DNA of 64,000 bases, taken from NCBI RefSeq assembly GCF_902459585.1, contig NZ_CABPSC010000004.1, positions 285,502 to 349,501 on the forward strand, in the 5' to 3' direction. Below are positions 30,283 through 38,639 of this stretch, piece after piece. The notes below the pieces were generated by a model. That model was not told where the DNA came from, did no database searches, and saw only the letters and a list, made by a program, of their open reading frames with translations. Origin of the DNA: Pandoraea nosoerga. GTDB lineage: Bacteria > Pseudomonadota > Gammaproteobacteria > Burkholderiales > Burkholderiaceae. Position 1 is the stretch's first letter; each line of letters begins with the position of its first letter. The position numbers and the translations under genes are program-made.

Positions 30283-31674
30283 ATGACCACTGTCCGCACC
30301 CGCTTTGCGCCTAGCCCGACCGGATTCATCCACCTGGGCAACATCCGTTCCGCTCTTTATCCGTGGGCCTTCGCGCGTCACAACGCCGGCGCGTTCGTGT
30401 TGCGCATCGAGGACACCGATCTCGAGCGCTCCACGCCGGAAGCGGTGCAAGTCATTCTCGAAGGCATGCAATGGCTCGGGCTCGACTACGATGAAGGGCC
30501 GTTCTATCAGATGCAGCGCATGGATCGCTATCGCGAAGTGCTGCAGCAGTTGAAGGACGCCGGCCACGTGTATCCGTGCTACATGAGCATGGAAGCGCTC
30601 GACGAACTGCGCGAGCAGCAGCGCGCGCGCGGCGAGAAGCCGCGCTACGACGGCCGCTGGCGCCCGGAGCCGGGCAAGGTGCTGCCCGAGCCGCCGCCCG
30701 GCGTGCAACCGGTGCTGCGCTTCAGGAACCCGCTCACGGGCAGCGTCGTGTGGGACGACGCCGTGAAGGGCCGCATCGAAATCTCGAACGAAGAGCTCGA
30801 CGATCTCGTGATCGCACGCCCGGACGGCACGCCGACGTACAACTTCTGCGTCGTGGTCGACGACATCGACATGGATATCACGCATGTGATTCGCGGCGAC
30901 GATCACGTGAACAACACGCCGCGCCAAATCAACATCTTCCGCGCGCTGGGCAAGGAGCCGCCGGTCTACGCGCACCTGCCCACGGTGCTCAACGATCAGG
31001 GCGAGAAGATGTCCAAGCGCAACGGCGCGATGAGCGTTGTGCAGTATCGCGAGGAAGGTTTCCTGCCGGAGGCCGTGCTCAACTATCTGGCGCGTCTGGG
31101 CTGGGCGCACGGCGACGCCGAAGTGTTCTCGCGCGAGCAGTTCGTCGCGTGGTTCGATCTGGAGCATCTGGGCAAGTCGCCCGCGCAGCACAACCCGGAA
31201 AAGCTGCTGTGGCTCAACAGCCAGTACCTGAAACAGGCCGACAACGACCGTCTGGCCGGCCTGGCCGAGCCATTCCTGCAGAAGGCGGGCGTGTCGATCG
31301 AGGGCGGGCCCGCGCTCGCCGGCGTGGTCGCGTTGTTCAAGGATCGCGCGAACACGGTCAAGGACATTGCGCAAAGCGCGCAGATGTTCTATCGCAAGCC
31401 GGCGCCGTCGGACGCGGACCTGGCGCAGCACATGACGGACGCCGCGCGCGCGGCCGTGAAGGATCTGGCCGCGGCGCTCGCCGCCTTGCCCGAGTGGAAG
31501 AAGGAGGCGATCTCGGCGGCGTTCAAGGCCACGCTCGCGCAGCACGGTATGAAGATGCCGCAACTCGCGATGCCGGTGCGCCTGCTCGTGGTGGGCACCA
31601 CGCACACGCCGTCGATCGACGCGGTGCTCGAGCTGCTCGGTCGCGAGACGGTGCTCGCGCGCCTGGGCGCCTGA
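30283..31674 (+). CDS. gltX: glutamyl-tRNA synthetase
   Basis: Charges tRNA-Glu. The 463 residues carry the class I signatures: the HIGH-type motif in [17 protein letters not shown] (residues 8-24) and KMSKR at 242-246 ([10 protein letters not shown]). The C-terminal anticodon-binding domain is complete ([20 protein letters not shown]). The ATG at 30283 gives the family N-terminus [14 protein letters not shown]; in-frame upstream codons belong to the leader. It is convergent with suhB across a bidirectional terminator. Confidence 0.96.
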   Translation: MTTVRTRFAPSPTGFIHLGNIRSALYPWAFARHNAGAFVLRIEDTDLERSTPEAVQVILEGMQWLGLDYDEGPFYQMQRMDRYREVLQQLKDAGHVYPCYMSMEALDELREQQRARGEKPRYDGRWRPEPGKVLPEPPPGVQPVLRFRNPLTGSVVWDDAVKGRIEISNEELDDLVIARPDGTPTYNFCVVVDDIDMDITHVIRGDDHVNNTPRQINIFRALGKEPPVYAHLPTVLNDQGEKMSKRNGAMSVVQYREEGFLPEAVLNYLARLGWAHGDAEVFSREQFVAWFDLEHLGKSPAQHNPEKLLWLNSQYLKQADNDRLAGLAEPFLQKAGVSIEGGPALAGVVALFKDRANTVKDIAQSAQMFYRKPAPSDADLAQHMTDAARAAVKDLAAALAALPEWKKEAISAAFKATLAQHGMKMPQLAMPVRLLVVGTTHTPSIDAVLELLGRETVLARLGA

Positions 31675-31731
31675 AACGCTGACGCAGGAACGCAAGGGCA
31701 GGCGGCGCCTGCCGGACGCGCCGTGGAAAAG

Positions 31732-31762
31732 AAAAAAAGGGCTGCCAGGGGCAGCCCTTTTT
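31732..31762. terminator. bidirectional terminator gltX / suhB
   Basis: AAAAAAAGGGCTGCC, loop AGG, GGCAGCCCTTTTT. A run on one side and T run on the other serve both convergent genes. Confidence 0.9.
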
Positions 31763-31783
31763 CGTGCTTTCGTGCTTTCGTGC
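31760..31783. repeat. three tandem TTTCGTGC octamers
   Basis: Three exact copies of TTTCGTGC directly after the gltX/suhB terminator. The unit is one base different from the ACTTTCGT octamer repeated after cysE at 35386. Confidence 0.9.
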
Positions 31784-31803
31784 TTGTCGGGGGGGGCGCG
31801 GGC

Positions 31804-32661
31804 TTACGACTGCGCGTTGTCTTCCGTCGCGCTCGCGCCGGTCTTCGACTTGGCGGCCGGGCGTCCGGCGCACGAATAGCCCTCGAGCAGCTTGACCATC
31901 TGCGCATAGATCTTCGGGTTGCCCGCGAGAATCTCGCCTTCGAACAGGAAGTTCGAGTCGCCGGTGTAGTTGCCCACCAGACCGCCCGCTTCCGTGATCA
32001 GCAGGCTGCCCGCGGCCATGTCCCACGGATTGAGGCCCTGCTCGAAGAAACCGTCCATGCGGCCGGCGGCGACGTTCGCCAGATCGAGCGCGGCGGCGCC
32101 CGGACGGCGGATGCCGGCGCAGTGTTCGGTCATCGTGCCGAACATCTTGAGGTAGTTTTCCACGCCTTGCAGGTCTCGGAACGGGAAGCCCGTGCCGATC
32201 AGGCCGTCGGCCAGACGGTCGCGGCGCGAGACGCGGATGCGCTTGCCGTCGAGGTAGGCGCCGCGGCCGCGCGAGGCCGTGAAGAGTTCGTTGCGGGTGG
32301 GATCGTAGACCACCGCTTGCTGGACCACGCCCTTGTGCGCCAGCGCGATCGAGGTACAGTAGTAGGGCAGGCCGTGAATGAAATTCGTGGTGCCGTCGAG
32401 CGGATCGATGATCCACTGATATTCCGAATCCGAGTTGCCGTGCGCCTCGCCCGATTCTTCGGCAAGGACGGCGTGGTCGGGATAGGCCTGGAGAAGGGTG
32501 TCGATGATCGCTTGCTCTGCCGCCTTGTCCACTTCCGTCACGAAGTCGTTGTGCTGCTTCTTGCTGACCTTGATGACGTCAACGTCGAGGGAAGCCCGGC
32601 TGATGATGCCGCCGGCACGGCGCGCGGCCTTCACCGCGATATTGAGCATGGGATGCTGCAT
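31804..32661 (-). CDS. suhB: inositol-1-monophosphatase family protein
   Basis: A 285-residue Mg2+-dependent phosphatase of the SuhB/inositol monophosphatase family. Metal ligands are Glu68-Glu69 (LAEESGE), Asp86 and Asp89 in [14 protein letters not shown], and the Asp of [12 protein letters not shown]. In E. coli SuhB also joins the rRNA antitermination complex with NusA; whether this copy does so is inference. The last 20 residues are Lys/Ser/Ala-rich and variable. A -10-like TAAAAT with a TGC extension (32813-32818 on the - strand) may be its promoter, leaving a leader of about 145 bases. Confidence 0.94.
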   Translation of the reverse strand: MQHPMLNIAVKAARRAGGIISRASLDVDVIKVSKKQHNDFVTEVDKAAEQAIIDTLLQAYPDHAVLAEESGEAHGNSDSEYQWIIDPLDGTTNFIHGLPYYCTSIALAHKGVVQQAVVYDPTRNELFTASRGRGAYLDGKRIRVSRRDRLADGLIGTGFPFRDLQGVENYLKMFGTMTEHCAGIRRPGAAALDLANVAAGRMDGFFEQGLNPWDMAAGSLLITEAGGLVGNYTGDSNFLFEGEILAGNPKIYAQMVKLLEGYSCAGRPAAKSKTGASATEDNAQS

Positions 32662-33270
32662 GACAGATTCCTGTTAAGGCCATCGCCGCGCAACAGGCGA
32701 CCCCTGTGGGCCGGACGGCAGGCATGGCGGACAAAGCGAACGAATTGGGCAAGAGCGATGTCCCGGCAAGCGCCGCACGCGTGGCGACTCGTTTGCGAGG
32801 ACGAAAACGCGTATTTTAGCAAAAAGGCGTGCGGTCCGCTTTGCCGTTTTTGCGCTCTGACCCTTTTACTGCGGCAGTCGTCGGTCCCGTGCGCTCCACC
32901 GCGCCCGTCGGCGGGGCATCTCGGGAAGGTGCGGCGGTGCCCCCAGGCCCGGGGGGGCGCGTGATCGATGCGCCCGATCCTGGCCCCCCGACCCGGCACG
33001 TCGTGCCCCGCACGCGAAGCGATTCAGGCAAAATAGCGGCGTTTGCGCGGACCCGCCCGCGCCGCTCGGACGCCGATCAGCCGCCGGCCGCCGTCGGTTC
33101 GTGCCGATGGGCGCCGCTCGGTGCCGATTAGTGCCGATTAGTGTCGCTTAGTGTCAATTAACGCCAGTCAGCGCCCGGTCAACGTGTTCAAGGCGCTGCC
33201 GCACGGGGCTGCTCCGCAAGCGCCCGCCCACGTCATGCTGCCCCGGTGTCATTGCCGTCATCGTCGTTCT
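32662..33270. other. suhB-trmJ divergent intergenic region
   Basis: 609 bases without a convincing gene. It contains the putative suhB promoter (extended -10 at 32813-32821 on the - strand), an imperfect GCAAAAAGGC / GCCGTTTTTGC hairpin (about 32819-32853), a weak -10-like CAAAAT (33029-33034, +) and the decamer repeats at 33121. The open frames across it have no start signals or recognisable similarity. The rest is GC-rich with nothing I recognise. Confidence 0.6.
33121..33160. repeat. four tandem decamers upstream of trmJ
   Basis: GTGCCGATTA twice, then the diverged GTGTCGCTTA and GTGTCAATTA. A fifth partial unit (GTGCCGATGG) lies just upstream at 33101. Confidence 0.85.
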
Positions 33271-34155
33271 ATGTCTCAGTCCATTGCTTCTGCCGGTCCC
33301 TTCGATTCCTCCGGCGCCGTCGATCCCACCGCCGCGCCGCCGTTGTTCGATCGCGTGCGCTTCGTGCTCAACGAGACGAGCCATCCCGGCAATGTCGGCT
33401 CCGCCGCGCGCGCAATCAAGACGATGGGCTTTGGCCGTCTCGTGCTGGCCGCGCCGCGGGGCGGCGCCGAAGTCCTGCGCGAAACGCAGGCCGTGGCGCT
33501 CGCGAGTGGCGCGGACGACGTGCTGGCGAGCGCGCTTGTCGTGCCGGACCTGGACACGGCGCTGCACGGCGTGAGCTGGGCCGTCGCGCTCTCGGCGCGC
33601 TCGCGCGAATACGGACCGCCGAACGCCGAGCCGCGCGAGAGCGCCGCGCTGGCCGTGCAACATGCGGCGCAGGGCGAGGCGGTGGCCTTCGTGTTCGGCA
33701 GTGAGCGCACGGGGCTGTCGAACGCCGATGTCGAGCGCTGCAACGCACTCGTTCACATTCCCGCCAATCCGCGCTACAGCTCGCTCAATCTTTCCCAGGC
33801 GGTACAACTGATCGCGTATGAAGCGCGCCTGGCATGCCTCGCGCACGAGCGGCGCGACTCGTCGGGCGGGAGCGGGCAGGCGAGCGCGGCAGCATCGACG
33901 GCAGCATCGACGGCAGCGCCGGTGGCGCCCGGCGCGGGCGCGCACGATTCGCTCGCGACGCGCGACGACGTCGAGGGCATGCTCGCGCATCTGGAGCGCG
34001 CGCTCGTCGAGCTCGATTTTCTCGATCCGGACAATCCCAGGAAGCTCATGACGCGCCTGCGCCGGCTTTTCGCGAAGAGCCATCTGGAGCGCGAGGAGGT
34101 CAACATCCTGCGCGGCATCGCCAAGCACATCCTCGAGCGCAAGATCCGGCGTTGA
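33271..34155 (+). CDS. trmJ: tRNA (Cm32/Um32) 2'-O-methyltransferase
   Basis: SpoU/TrmH-family knotted methyltransferase that methylates the ribose at tRNA position 32. The 294 residues contain motif 1 (VLNETSHPGNVGSAARAIKT), motif 2 (VFGSERTGLSNADV) and motif 3 (IPANPRYSSLNLSQAVQL). The C-terminal helical extension is that of TrmJ, interrupted by an Ala/Ser-rich linker of about 25 residues (GQASAAASTAASTAAPVAP). The start MSQSIASAG at 33271 is chosen; the frame is open upstream through the repeat-bearing leader without family similarity. Confidence 0.92.
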   Translation: MSQSIASAGPFDSSGAVDPTAAPPLFDRVRFVLNETSHPGNVGSAARAIKTMGFGRLVLAAPRGGAEVLRETQAVALASGADDVLASALVVPDLDTALHGVSWAVALSARSREYGPPNAEPRESAALAVQHAAQGEAVAFVFGSERTGLSNADVERCNALVHIPANPRYSSLNLSQAVQLIAYEARLACLAHERRDSSGGSGQASAAASTAASTAAPVAPGAGAHDSLATRDDVEGMLAHLERALVELDFLDPDNPRKLMTRLRRLFAKSHLEREEVNILRGIAKHILERKIRR

Positions 34156-34181
34156 GCACGCGGCCGATGTGACGAGCGACG

Positions 34182-34203
34182 ATGGCCGCGCTGCGGCCAT
34201 TTT
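34182..34203 (+). terminator. trmJ terminator
   Basis: ATGGCCGC, loop GCT, GCGGCCAT, then TTT. An 8-bp GC stem with a short T run, 26 bases after trmJ. Confidence 0.65.
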
Positions 34204-34242
34204 CGTCGAAAGGGGGCGTCTGCACACATTGGCAAAACCCCA

Positions 34243-34248
34243 TACAAT
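34243..34248 (+). promoter_or_regulatory. -10 element for cysE
   Basis: TACAAT; no strong -35 at 17 bases. The start would be near 34255, giving a leader of about 250 bases before cysE. Confidence 0.4.
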
Positions 34249-34281
34249 CTTCAGTCACAAGCTTATCGGTCTCTCGCGGAT

Positions 34282-34338
34282 ATGAATCGTTTGCGCCAGC
34301 GTTGCGCCGCCTCCCTGCCTTATCACGTGCACTGTTAG
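34282..34338 (+). CDS. possible cysE leader peptide
   Basis: ATG to TAG, 18 residues: [18 protein letters not shown]. Two cysteines, one the last residue before the stop, upstream of the gene that commits serine to cysteine synthesis. There is no good ribosome site and no T-run terminator downstream, so it may be chance. It is recorded because Cys-rich leader peptides are known to control cysteine genes in other bacteria. Confidence 0.25.
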   Translation: MNRLRQRCAASLPYHVHC

Positions 34339-34505
34339 CCCTGTGCCGACACGCGTGGTCCTGCCGTTTGCGCCAGGTGCCACCGCCCCAGGTCATGCCC
34401 CGCCGCACCGCCCGCGCGCCGTGCCGGCCGGCGGCTCTCCGGTTACGCCGCGACGATCCTGCCCCGAGGCGGCAGGACGCGCACCACAGGATCGACTTCA
34501 GGCTC

Positions 34506-35309
34506 ATGTTTACCCGTCTTCGCGAAGATATCGCCGCCATCCGGCAAAAGGACCCCGCCGCCCGCAGCAACTGGGAGGTGCTGACCTGCTATCCGGGTTT
34601 GCACGCCGTCATGCTCCATCGCGTGGCCAACGGTTGCTGGCGCGCGGGCTTCAAGTGGCTCGGCCGCTACATATCGCAGTACGCGCGCTTTCTCACCGGC
34701 ATCGAGATTCACCCGGGGGCAACGCTCGGCCGCCGCGTCTTCATCGATCACGGCATGGGCGTGGTCATCGGCGAGACGGCCGTGGTCGGTGACGATTGCA
34801 CGATCTATCAGGGCGTCACGCTCGGGGGCACGTCGCTCACGCGCGGCGCGAAGCGCCACCCGACGCTCGAGGCCGGCGTGATCGTCGGCGCCGGCGCGAA
34901 GGTGCTCGGCGGCTTCACCGTGGGCGAAGGGGCGAAGATCGGTTCGAACGCCGTGGTGGTCAAGGAAGTGCCGGCCGGCGGGACGGCCGTGGGCAATCCC
35001 GCGCGCATCATTCGTCCGCGCAGCGCCGAGGCGCCGCGGACCGACGCACAGGCCGCACCAGCCGCGGGCGCGCCGGGCGGCAATGGACGCAAGGCGGAAT
35101 TCTCGGCATACGGCGTCACGCCGAACGCGGACGATCCCGTCTCGCTCGCCATTCACGGCTTGATCGAGAACGCGACCGACCAGGCGCACAAGATCGACGT
35201 GATGGTCGCCGCGCTCAACCAGCTTGGTGCGCACCTGGAGGCGCTGGGCGCGAGCCGGATCGATACGGCCGAGCTGCGCAAGCTCGGCAAGGAGATCCAG
35301 GAAATGTGA
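34506..35309 (+). CDS. cysE: serine O-acetyltransferase
   Basis: Makes O-acetylserine from serine and acetyl-CoA, the entry to cysteine synthesis. The 267 residues start [20 protein letters not shown]. The left-handed beta-helix hexapeptide domain contains [20 protein letters not shown], with the catalytic His pair region, [13 protein letters not shown] and [15 protein letters not shown]. An extra C-terminal region (about residues 180-267) is longer than the E. coli enzyme's cysteine-sensing tail and ends in a helical segment, so feedback control may differ. The ATG at 34506 is chosen by similarity; the frame is open far upstream. Confidence 0.93.
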   Translation: MFTRLREDIAAIRQKDPAARSNWEVLTCYPGLHAVMLHRVANGCWRAGFKWLGRYISQYARFLTGIEIHPGATLGRRVFIDHGMGVVIGETAVVGDDCTIYQGVTLGGTSLTRGAKRHPTLEAGVIVGAGAKVLGGFTVGEGAKIGSNAVVVKEVPAGGTAVGNPARIIRPRSAEAPRTDAQAAPAAGAPGGNGRKAEFSAYGVTPNADDPVSLAIHGLIENATDQAHKIDVMVAALNQLGAHLEALGASRIDTAELRKLGKEIQEM

Positions 35310-35333
35310 AGCGCATCGCGCGCGGCACGGTCA

Positions 35334-35381
35334 AAGCGAAGCGGCCCGCCGTCATGACGGGTCGCTTCGCTTGGTTTCATT
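35334..35381. terminator. terminator after cysE
   Basis: AAGCGAAGCGGCCCG pairs with CGGGTCGCTTCGCTT around CCGTCATGA, followed by GGTTTCATTTT. A 15-bp stem with one G-T pair. It lies between convergent cysE and lpxH. Confidence 0.75.
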
Positions 35382-35385
35382 TTGC

Positions 35386-35425
35386 ACTTTCGTACTTTCG
35401 TACTTTCGTACTTTCGTACTTTCGT
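35386..35425. repeat. five tandem ACTTTCGT octamers
   Basis: Five exact copies of ACTTTCGT immediately after the cysE terminator and just before the lpxH stop codon (- strand). Confidence 0.95.
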
Positions 35426-35434
35426 GCGGACGGC

Positions 35435-36352
35435 TTACCCGTCGGAGGTGTCGGTGTCGGTGTCAGTCGCGTCGGCGGCCGGCAGGCCCGACGTGCTAGG
35501 CGCCAGATCGACGGCGCGCAGGCCGCGAGCGTCCCATTGCAGGTAGCCGCCGCGAGGCGGCGTCACGTCGAACTCCCAGTCGGGCAGCACCCAGCGCACG
35601 CGACGCCCGTCGGCATGGCGCGCCGGACGATGCGTGTGGCCATGCACGAGCGTGCGCTCGCCTGTGGCGTCGAGCAAGGCGTGGATGGCGTGCTGATTGG
35701 CGTCGGCATACGCCATCCGGTGAGCGCCCCGGGCGGCGCTGCGTCGGCGGATGCGATCGGCGAGCGCCATGCGCACCCGTAGCGGCAGCGCGAGGAAAAA
35801 CGCCTTGCCCAGCGGCGAGTGCGCCACGCGGCGAAAACGCTGATAACCCACGTCGTCGGTGCACAACTGGTCGCCGTGGCTGAGCACGAGCGCCTGGCCG
35901 AGAAACGAGAACACGCACGGATCGTCGAGCATCACCGCGCCGGCAGCGCGTGCGAAGCGCTCGCCGAGCAGAAAGTCGCGGTTGCCCCGCATGACGGCGA
36001 TCGGCACTCCGCTGGCCGCGAGCCCGGCCAGCGCGGCGGTCATGCGCCGCGCGAACGCGCCAAGCGGCTCGGTCGTGGTGGCGGAGGCGGAAGTGGTCGA
36101 GGCGGCGGGCGCGTCGCGGCCCGAGACGGGCATGTCGGCGCCGAGCATGTCGTCGCCCACCCAGTATTCGAACAGGTCGCCGAGGATGAAAAGGATGGAC
36201 GCTTCGCGCGCGGGACCGCGCAGGAAGTCTTCGAACACTTGCACCGTGCGCGGCAGAGCGGGCGAGAGGTGAAGGTCGGAAATGAAAAGCGCGGGCCCGT
36301 CGCCCCGTGGTGTCACGGGGCATTGCGGGCACCGCGCAGTCGATACCGGCAT
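35435..36352 (-). CDS. lpxH: UDP-2,3-diacylglucosamine diphosphatase
   Basis: Mn2+-dependent calcineurin-type phosphoesterase that makes lipid X in lipid A synthesis at the inner membrane. All five metallophosphoesterase motifs are visible: FISDLHLSP, GDLFEYWVGDD, MRGNRDF, LSHGDQLCTDD and HGHTHRP. An Ala/Ser/Thr-rich insertion of about 27 residues follows GDD (about 69-95), and the C-terminus ends in a TDTDTDT run, both absent from shorter homologues. The 305-residue length is therefore above the usual ~240-270. ppiB lies 28 bases upstream on the same strand. Confidence 0.93.
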   Translation of the reverse strand: MPVSTARCPQCPVTPRGDGPALFISDLHLSPALPRTVQVFEDFLRGPAREASILFILGDLFEYWVGDDMLGADMPVSGRDAPAASTTSASATTTEPLGAFARRMTAALAGLAASGVPIAVMRGNRDFLLGERFARAAGAVMLDDPCVFSFLGQALVLSHGDQLCTDDVGYQRFRRVAHSPLGKAFFLALPLRVRMALADRIRRRSAARGAHRMAYADANQHAIHALLDATGERTLVHGHTHRPARHADGRRVRWVLPDWEFDVTPPRGGYLQWDARGLRAVDLAPSTSGLPAADATDTDTDTSDG

Positions 36353-36380
36353 CGATTGTCGCAGTGAGCGGGCAGGGTGC

Positions 36381-36875
36381 TTACGCGACGATGACGGCCT
36401 TCTCGATCACGACGTCGTCGACCGGCACGTCCTGATGAAAGCCCTTCGAACCGGTCTTCACGCCCTTGATCGCATCGACGACTTCCTGGCCTTCGACGAC
36501 CTTGCCGAACACGGCGTAGCCCCAGCCTTGCGGCGTGGGAGAGCTGTGGTTCAGGAAGTCGTTGTCGGCCACGTTGATGAAGAACTGGGCGGTGGCCGAA
36601 TGCGGATCGTTCGTGCGGGCCATGGCCAGCGTGTACTTGCTGTTCTTCAGGCCGTTGTTGGCTTCGTTGTCGATCGGAGCCTGCGTGCTCTTTTGCTTCA
36701 TGCCCGGCTCGAAACCGCCGCCCTGGATCATGAAGCCGTTGATGACGCGGTGAAACACCGTGTTGTCGTAGAAGCCGGCTTTCACGTAGTTCAGGAAGTT
36801 CTCGACCGTCTTCGGGGCCTTGGCTTCGTCGAGCTCGATACGGATGATGCCGTGATTGGTGTGCAGTTCAACCAT
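36381..36875 (-). CDS. ppiB: cytoplasmic peptidyl-prolyl isomerase (cyclophilin B)
   Basis: A 164-residue cyclophilin without a signal peptide. The active-site regions [15 protein letters not shown] and [17 protein letters not shown] are intact. It is closely followed by lpxH and preceded by the periplasmic paralogue ppiA 44 bases upstream, so the three are probably one transcription unit on the - strand. The pair ppiA-ppiB looks like a tandem duplication that differs mainly by the signal sequence. Confidence 0.95.
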   Translation of the reverse strand: MVELHTNHGIIRIELDEAKAPKTVENFLNYVKAGFYDNTVFHRVINGFMIQGGGFEPGMKQKSTQAPIDNEANNGLKNSKYTLAMARTNDPHSATAQFFINVADNDFLNHSSPTPQGWGYAVFGKVVEGQEVVDAIKGVKTGSKGFHQDVPVDDVVIEKAVIVA

Positions 36876-36919
36876 GATGCTTTCCTTCTGATGAAATGGT
36901 CCCGGCAGGCCGGAGGAGT

Positions 36920-37549
36920 TCAGCGTTTGACGACGCTGGCCGATTCAATGACGACCGGCGTTGCCGGCACGTTCTGATACACACCCTTGCTGGTCGTGGC
37001 GACACCCTTGATTTTCTCGACGGTGTCCATGCCGGCCACCACCTTGCCGAAGACGGCATAGCCGTAGCCGTCCGGGTTGGGGTAGTCCAAGCCCGCATTA
37101 TCCTTCACATTGATGAAGAATTGCGCGGTGGCGGAATTCGGGTCCGACCTGCGTGCCATGGCGATGGTGCCGGCCGCATTCTTCAGGCCGTTTTGCGACT
37201 CGAGCGGAATCGGCGCGCGCGTGGGTTTCTCGGACATCTCGGGCGTGAAGCCGCCGCCCTGGATCATGAAGCCGTTGATCACGCGGTGAAAGATCGTGCC
37301 GTTGTAGAAGCCCGAGTTCACGTATTGCAGGAAGTTCTCGACCGTCTTCGGCGCCGCCTTGGGGTTGAGCTCGACCACGAAGCTGCCGGCCGACGTCTTG
37401 AACTGCACCCGCGGTTGCGCCTGCTGCGTGGCGGCGCCCGCTGCGCTCGGGGGCGAGTCCGCGAAGGCGCTCACGCTCGCGCCGGCCAACGCTGCAGCGG
37501 CGAGTGCGCCGGTGAGCAGCGTGCGACGCAGGCGATTCGGAAAGGACAT
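36920..37549 (-). CDS. ppiA: periplasmic peptidyl-prolyl isomerase (cyclophilin A)
   Basis: A 209-residue cyclophilin with a signal peptide (about 1-30; basic MSFPNRLRR, Ala-rich core, cleavage after SAFA). The mature enzyme has [15 protein letters not shown] and [13 protein letters not shown], nearly identical to ppiB downstream. It assists folding of periplasmic or outer-membrane proteins. A TPR protein gene lies upstream on the same strand with a 96-base gap. Confidence 0.94.
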   Translation of the reverse strand: MSFPNRLRRTLLTGALAAAALAGASVSAFADSPPSAAGAATQQAQPRVQFKTSAGSFVVELNPKAAPKTVENFLQYVNSGFYNGTIFHRVINGFMIQGGGFTPEMSEKPTRAPIPLESQNGLKNAAGTIAMARRSDPNSATAQFFINVKDNAGLDYPNPDGYGYAVFGKVVAGMDTVEKIKGVATTSKGVYQNVPATPVVIESASVVKR

Positions 37550-37645
37550 GCGTTTGTCTCCGTAATGAATGAAGGAGGAAGGAACGACGAATGAAGGGCG
37601 AACGGGCGATGAACGAGGGCGCCGGTTCGAGAGGCCGCGAAAGGT

Positions 37646-38374
37646 CTAGTTGCCCGACTTGCCGACGTTGCGCAGCGCCGCGTCGTCGCCGGCCTTGGGC
37701 GCGGAGGGCGCCTGGCTGACCGGGGCGGCGCGCTGCGGCGCGAGCATGTTCGAGAGGATCTTCTCGCGGTTCGACACGCGTGCCGTGGGCGCGAGCTTGA
37801 GCGACTTCTGATAAGCCTGCTGCGCGAGTTTCGCGTAGACGTCGCCCAGGTTCGAATACGCCACGGCGAAGCCCGGATTGTTGCGGATCGCGCTCTCGAG
37901 CGCGGCGCGCGCCTTGTCGTATTCGCCGGCCTGGGCGTAGAGCGCGGCCAGGTTGTTGTAGGGCTCGGGCAGTTCGGGGAAGTCCTGCGTGAGTGCGGTA
38001 AAGGCGTCGATCGCCTCGGCGTTGCGGCCCATCTCCATCAACACGCGTCCTCGTGTGAAGCGCACCTGCGCGTCGCGCGGATACTGCTTGAGGTGTTCGT
38101 CGATCTTCGCGAGCGCTTCGCCGAAGTTGCCCTTGTCGACCAGTTTGTTGATGGCCGACTCGCTTGCCTGCTGCGGCGTTTGCAGCGGTGCGGGCGGCGG
38201 CGGATCGATGATCGCCTGCGCGCCGGCCGGCAGGGTGAACAGCGCGCCTGCGAGGCCGAGCGTCGCGCCGACGAGCGCGAGCGAGCGCGCGCGGCGTGCG
38301 GCTGCGGCAGGTGAGCGGCGTCGGGAGAGAAGGCGCGTTGCGGGGTGCGAAAGTGACCGGCTGGGTTGCGTCAT
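37646..38374 (-). CDS. TPR-repeat periplasmic protein
   Basis: A 242-residue protein with an N-terminal signal sequence (basic start, hydrophobic run ALVGATLGLAGALFTLPAGAQA) followed by about three tetratricopeptide repeats: KGNFGEALAKIDEHLKQYP, MGRNAEAIDAFTALTQDFPE and AGEYDKARAALESAIRNNPG. The C-terminal 45 residues are low complexity. The ATG at 38374 is preferred to a TTG 33 bases upstream. Proteins of this type sit beside ppiA and cysS in many Burkholderiales; the partner is unknown. It is divergent from cysS. Confidence 0.82.
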   Translation of the reverse strand: MTQPSRSLSHPATRLLSRRRSPAAAARRARSLALVGATLGLAGALFTLPAGAQAIIDPPPPAPLQTPQQASESAINKLVDKGNFGEALAKIDEHLKQYPRDAQVRFTRGRVLMEMGRNAEAIDAFTALTQDFPELPEPYNNLAALYAQAGEYDKARAALESAIRNNPGFAVAYSNLGDVYAKLAQQAYQKSLKLAPTARVSNREKILSNMLAPQRAAPVSQAPSAPKAGDDAALRNVGKSGN

Positions 38375-38411
38375 AGTGGGTGCTTGGGATACCTGAGAGG
38401 TGCGCAAGAGA

Positions 38412-38420
38412 TGCTATACT
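38412..38420 (+). promoter_or_regulatory. extended -10 promoter for cysS
   Basis: TGCTATACT: TATACT with TGN extension, in the divergent region between the TPR gene and cysS. No convincing -35. Transcription would start about 210 bases upstream of the cysS ATG. Confidence 0.55.
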
Positions 38421-38639
38421 CGGCCGCATTCTAACAAAACACCTGCGCCCGACCCGCGCCATTTGTCCTGCTGGCGGCGGATGCGGTTCGCAGGTTCGTT
38501 TTTTCTACCGCACGGCGCGCAGCCCGCCTCGCGATGTCGCGTTCGCTCGCACGGTTTCGATCGTGCGCCGGCGTCGACGACATCGTCGCAGCGTCCGGCG
38601 CTGCTGCCGCCCGCTGCGACGATGGTCAAGCGCTTATCT

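Larger units (their letters stand above)
34156..34505 (+). other. trmJ-cysE intergenic region
   Basis: 350 bases holding the trmJ terminator, a -10-like element for cysE, a possible 18-codon leader ORF (34282-34338), and a TCCTGCC/GGCAGGA hairpin (about 34457-34478). Each item of substance is listed separately. Confidence 0.6.

Noticed and set aside
29806-31695. A long - strand open frame opposite gltX
   Set aside because: It spans ssuF, the gltX leader and gltX and has no family similarity; it is explained by high third-position GC.
35386-35425. CRISPR-like array
   Set aside because: Eight-base units in direct tandem with no spacers, and no cas genes anywhere in the window.
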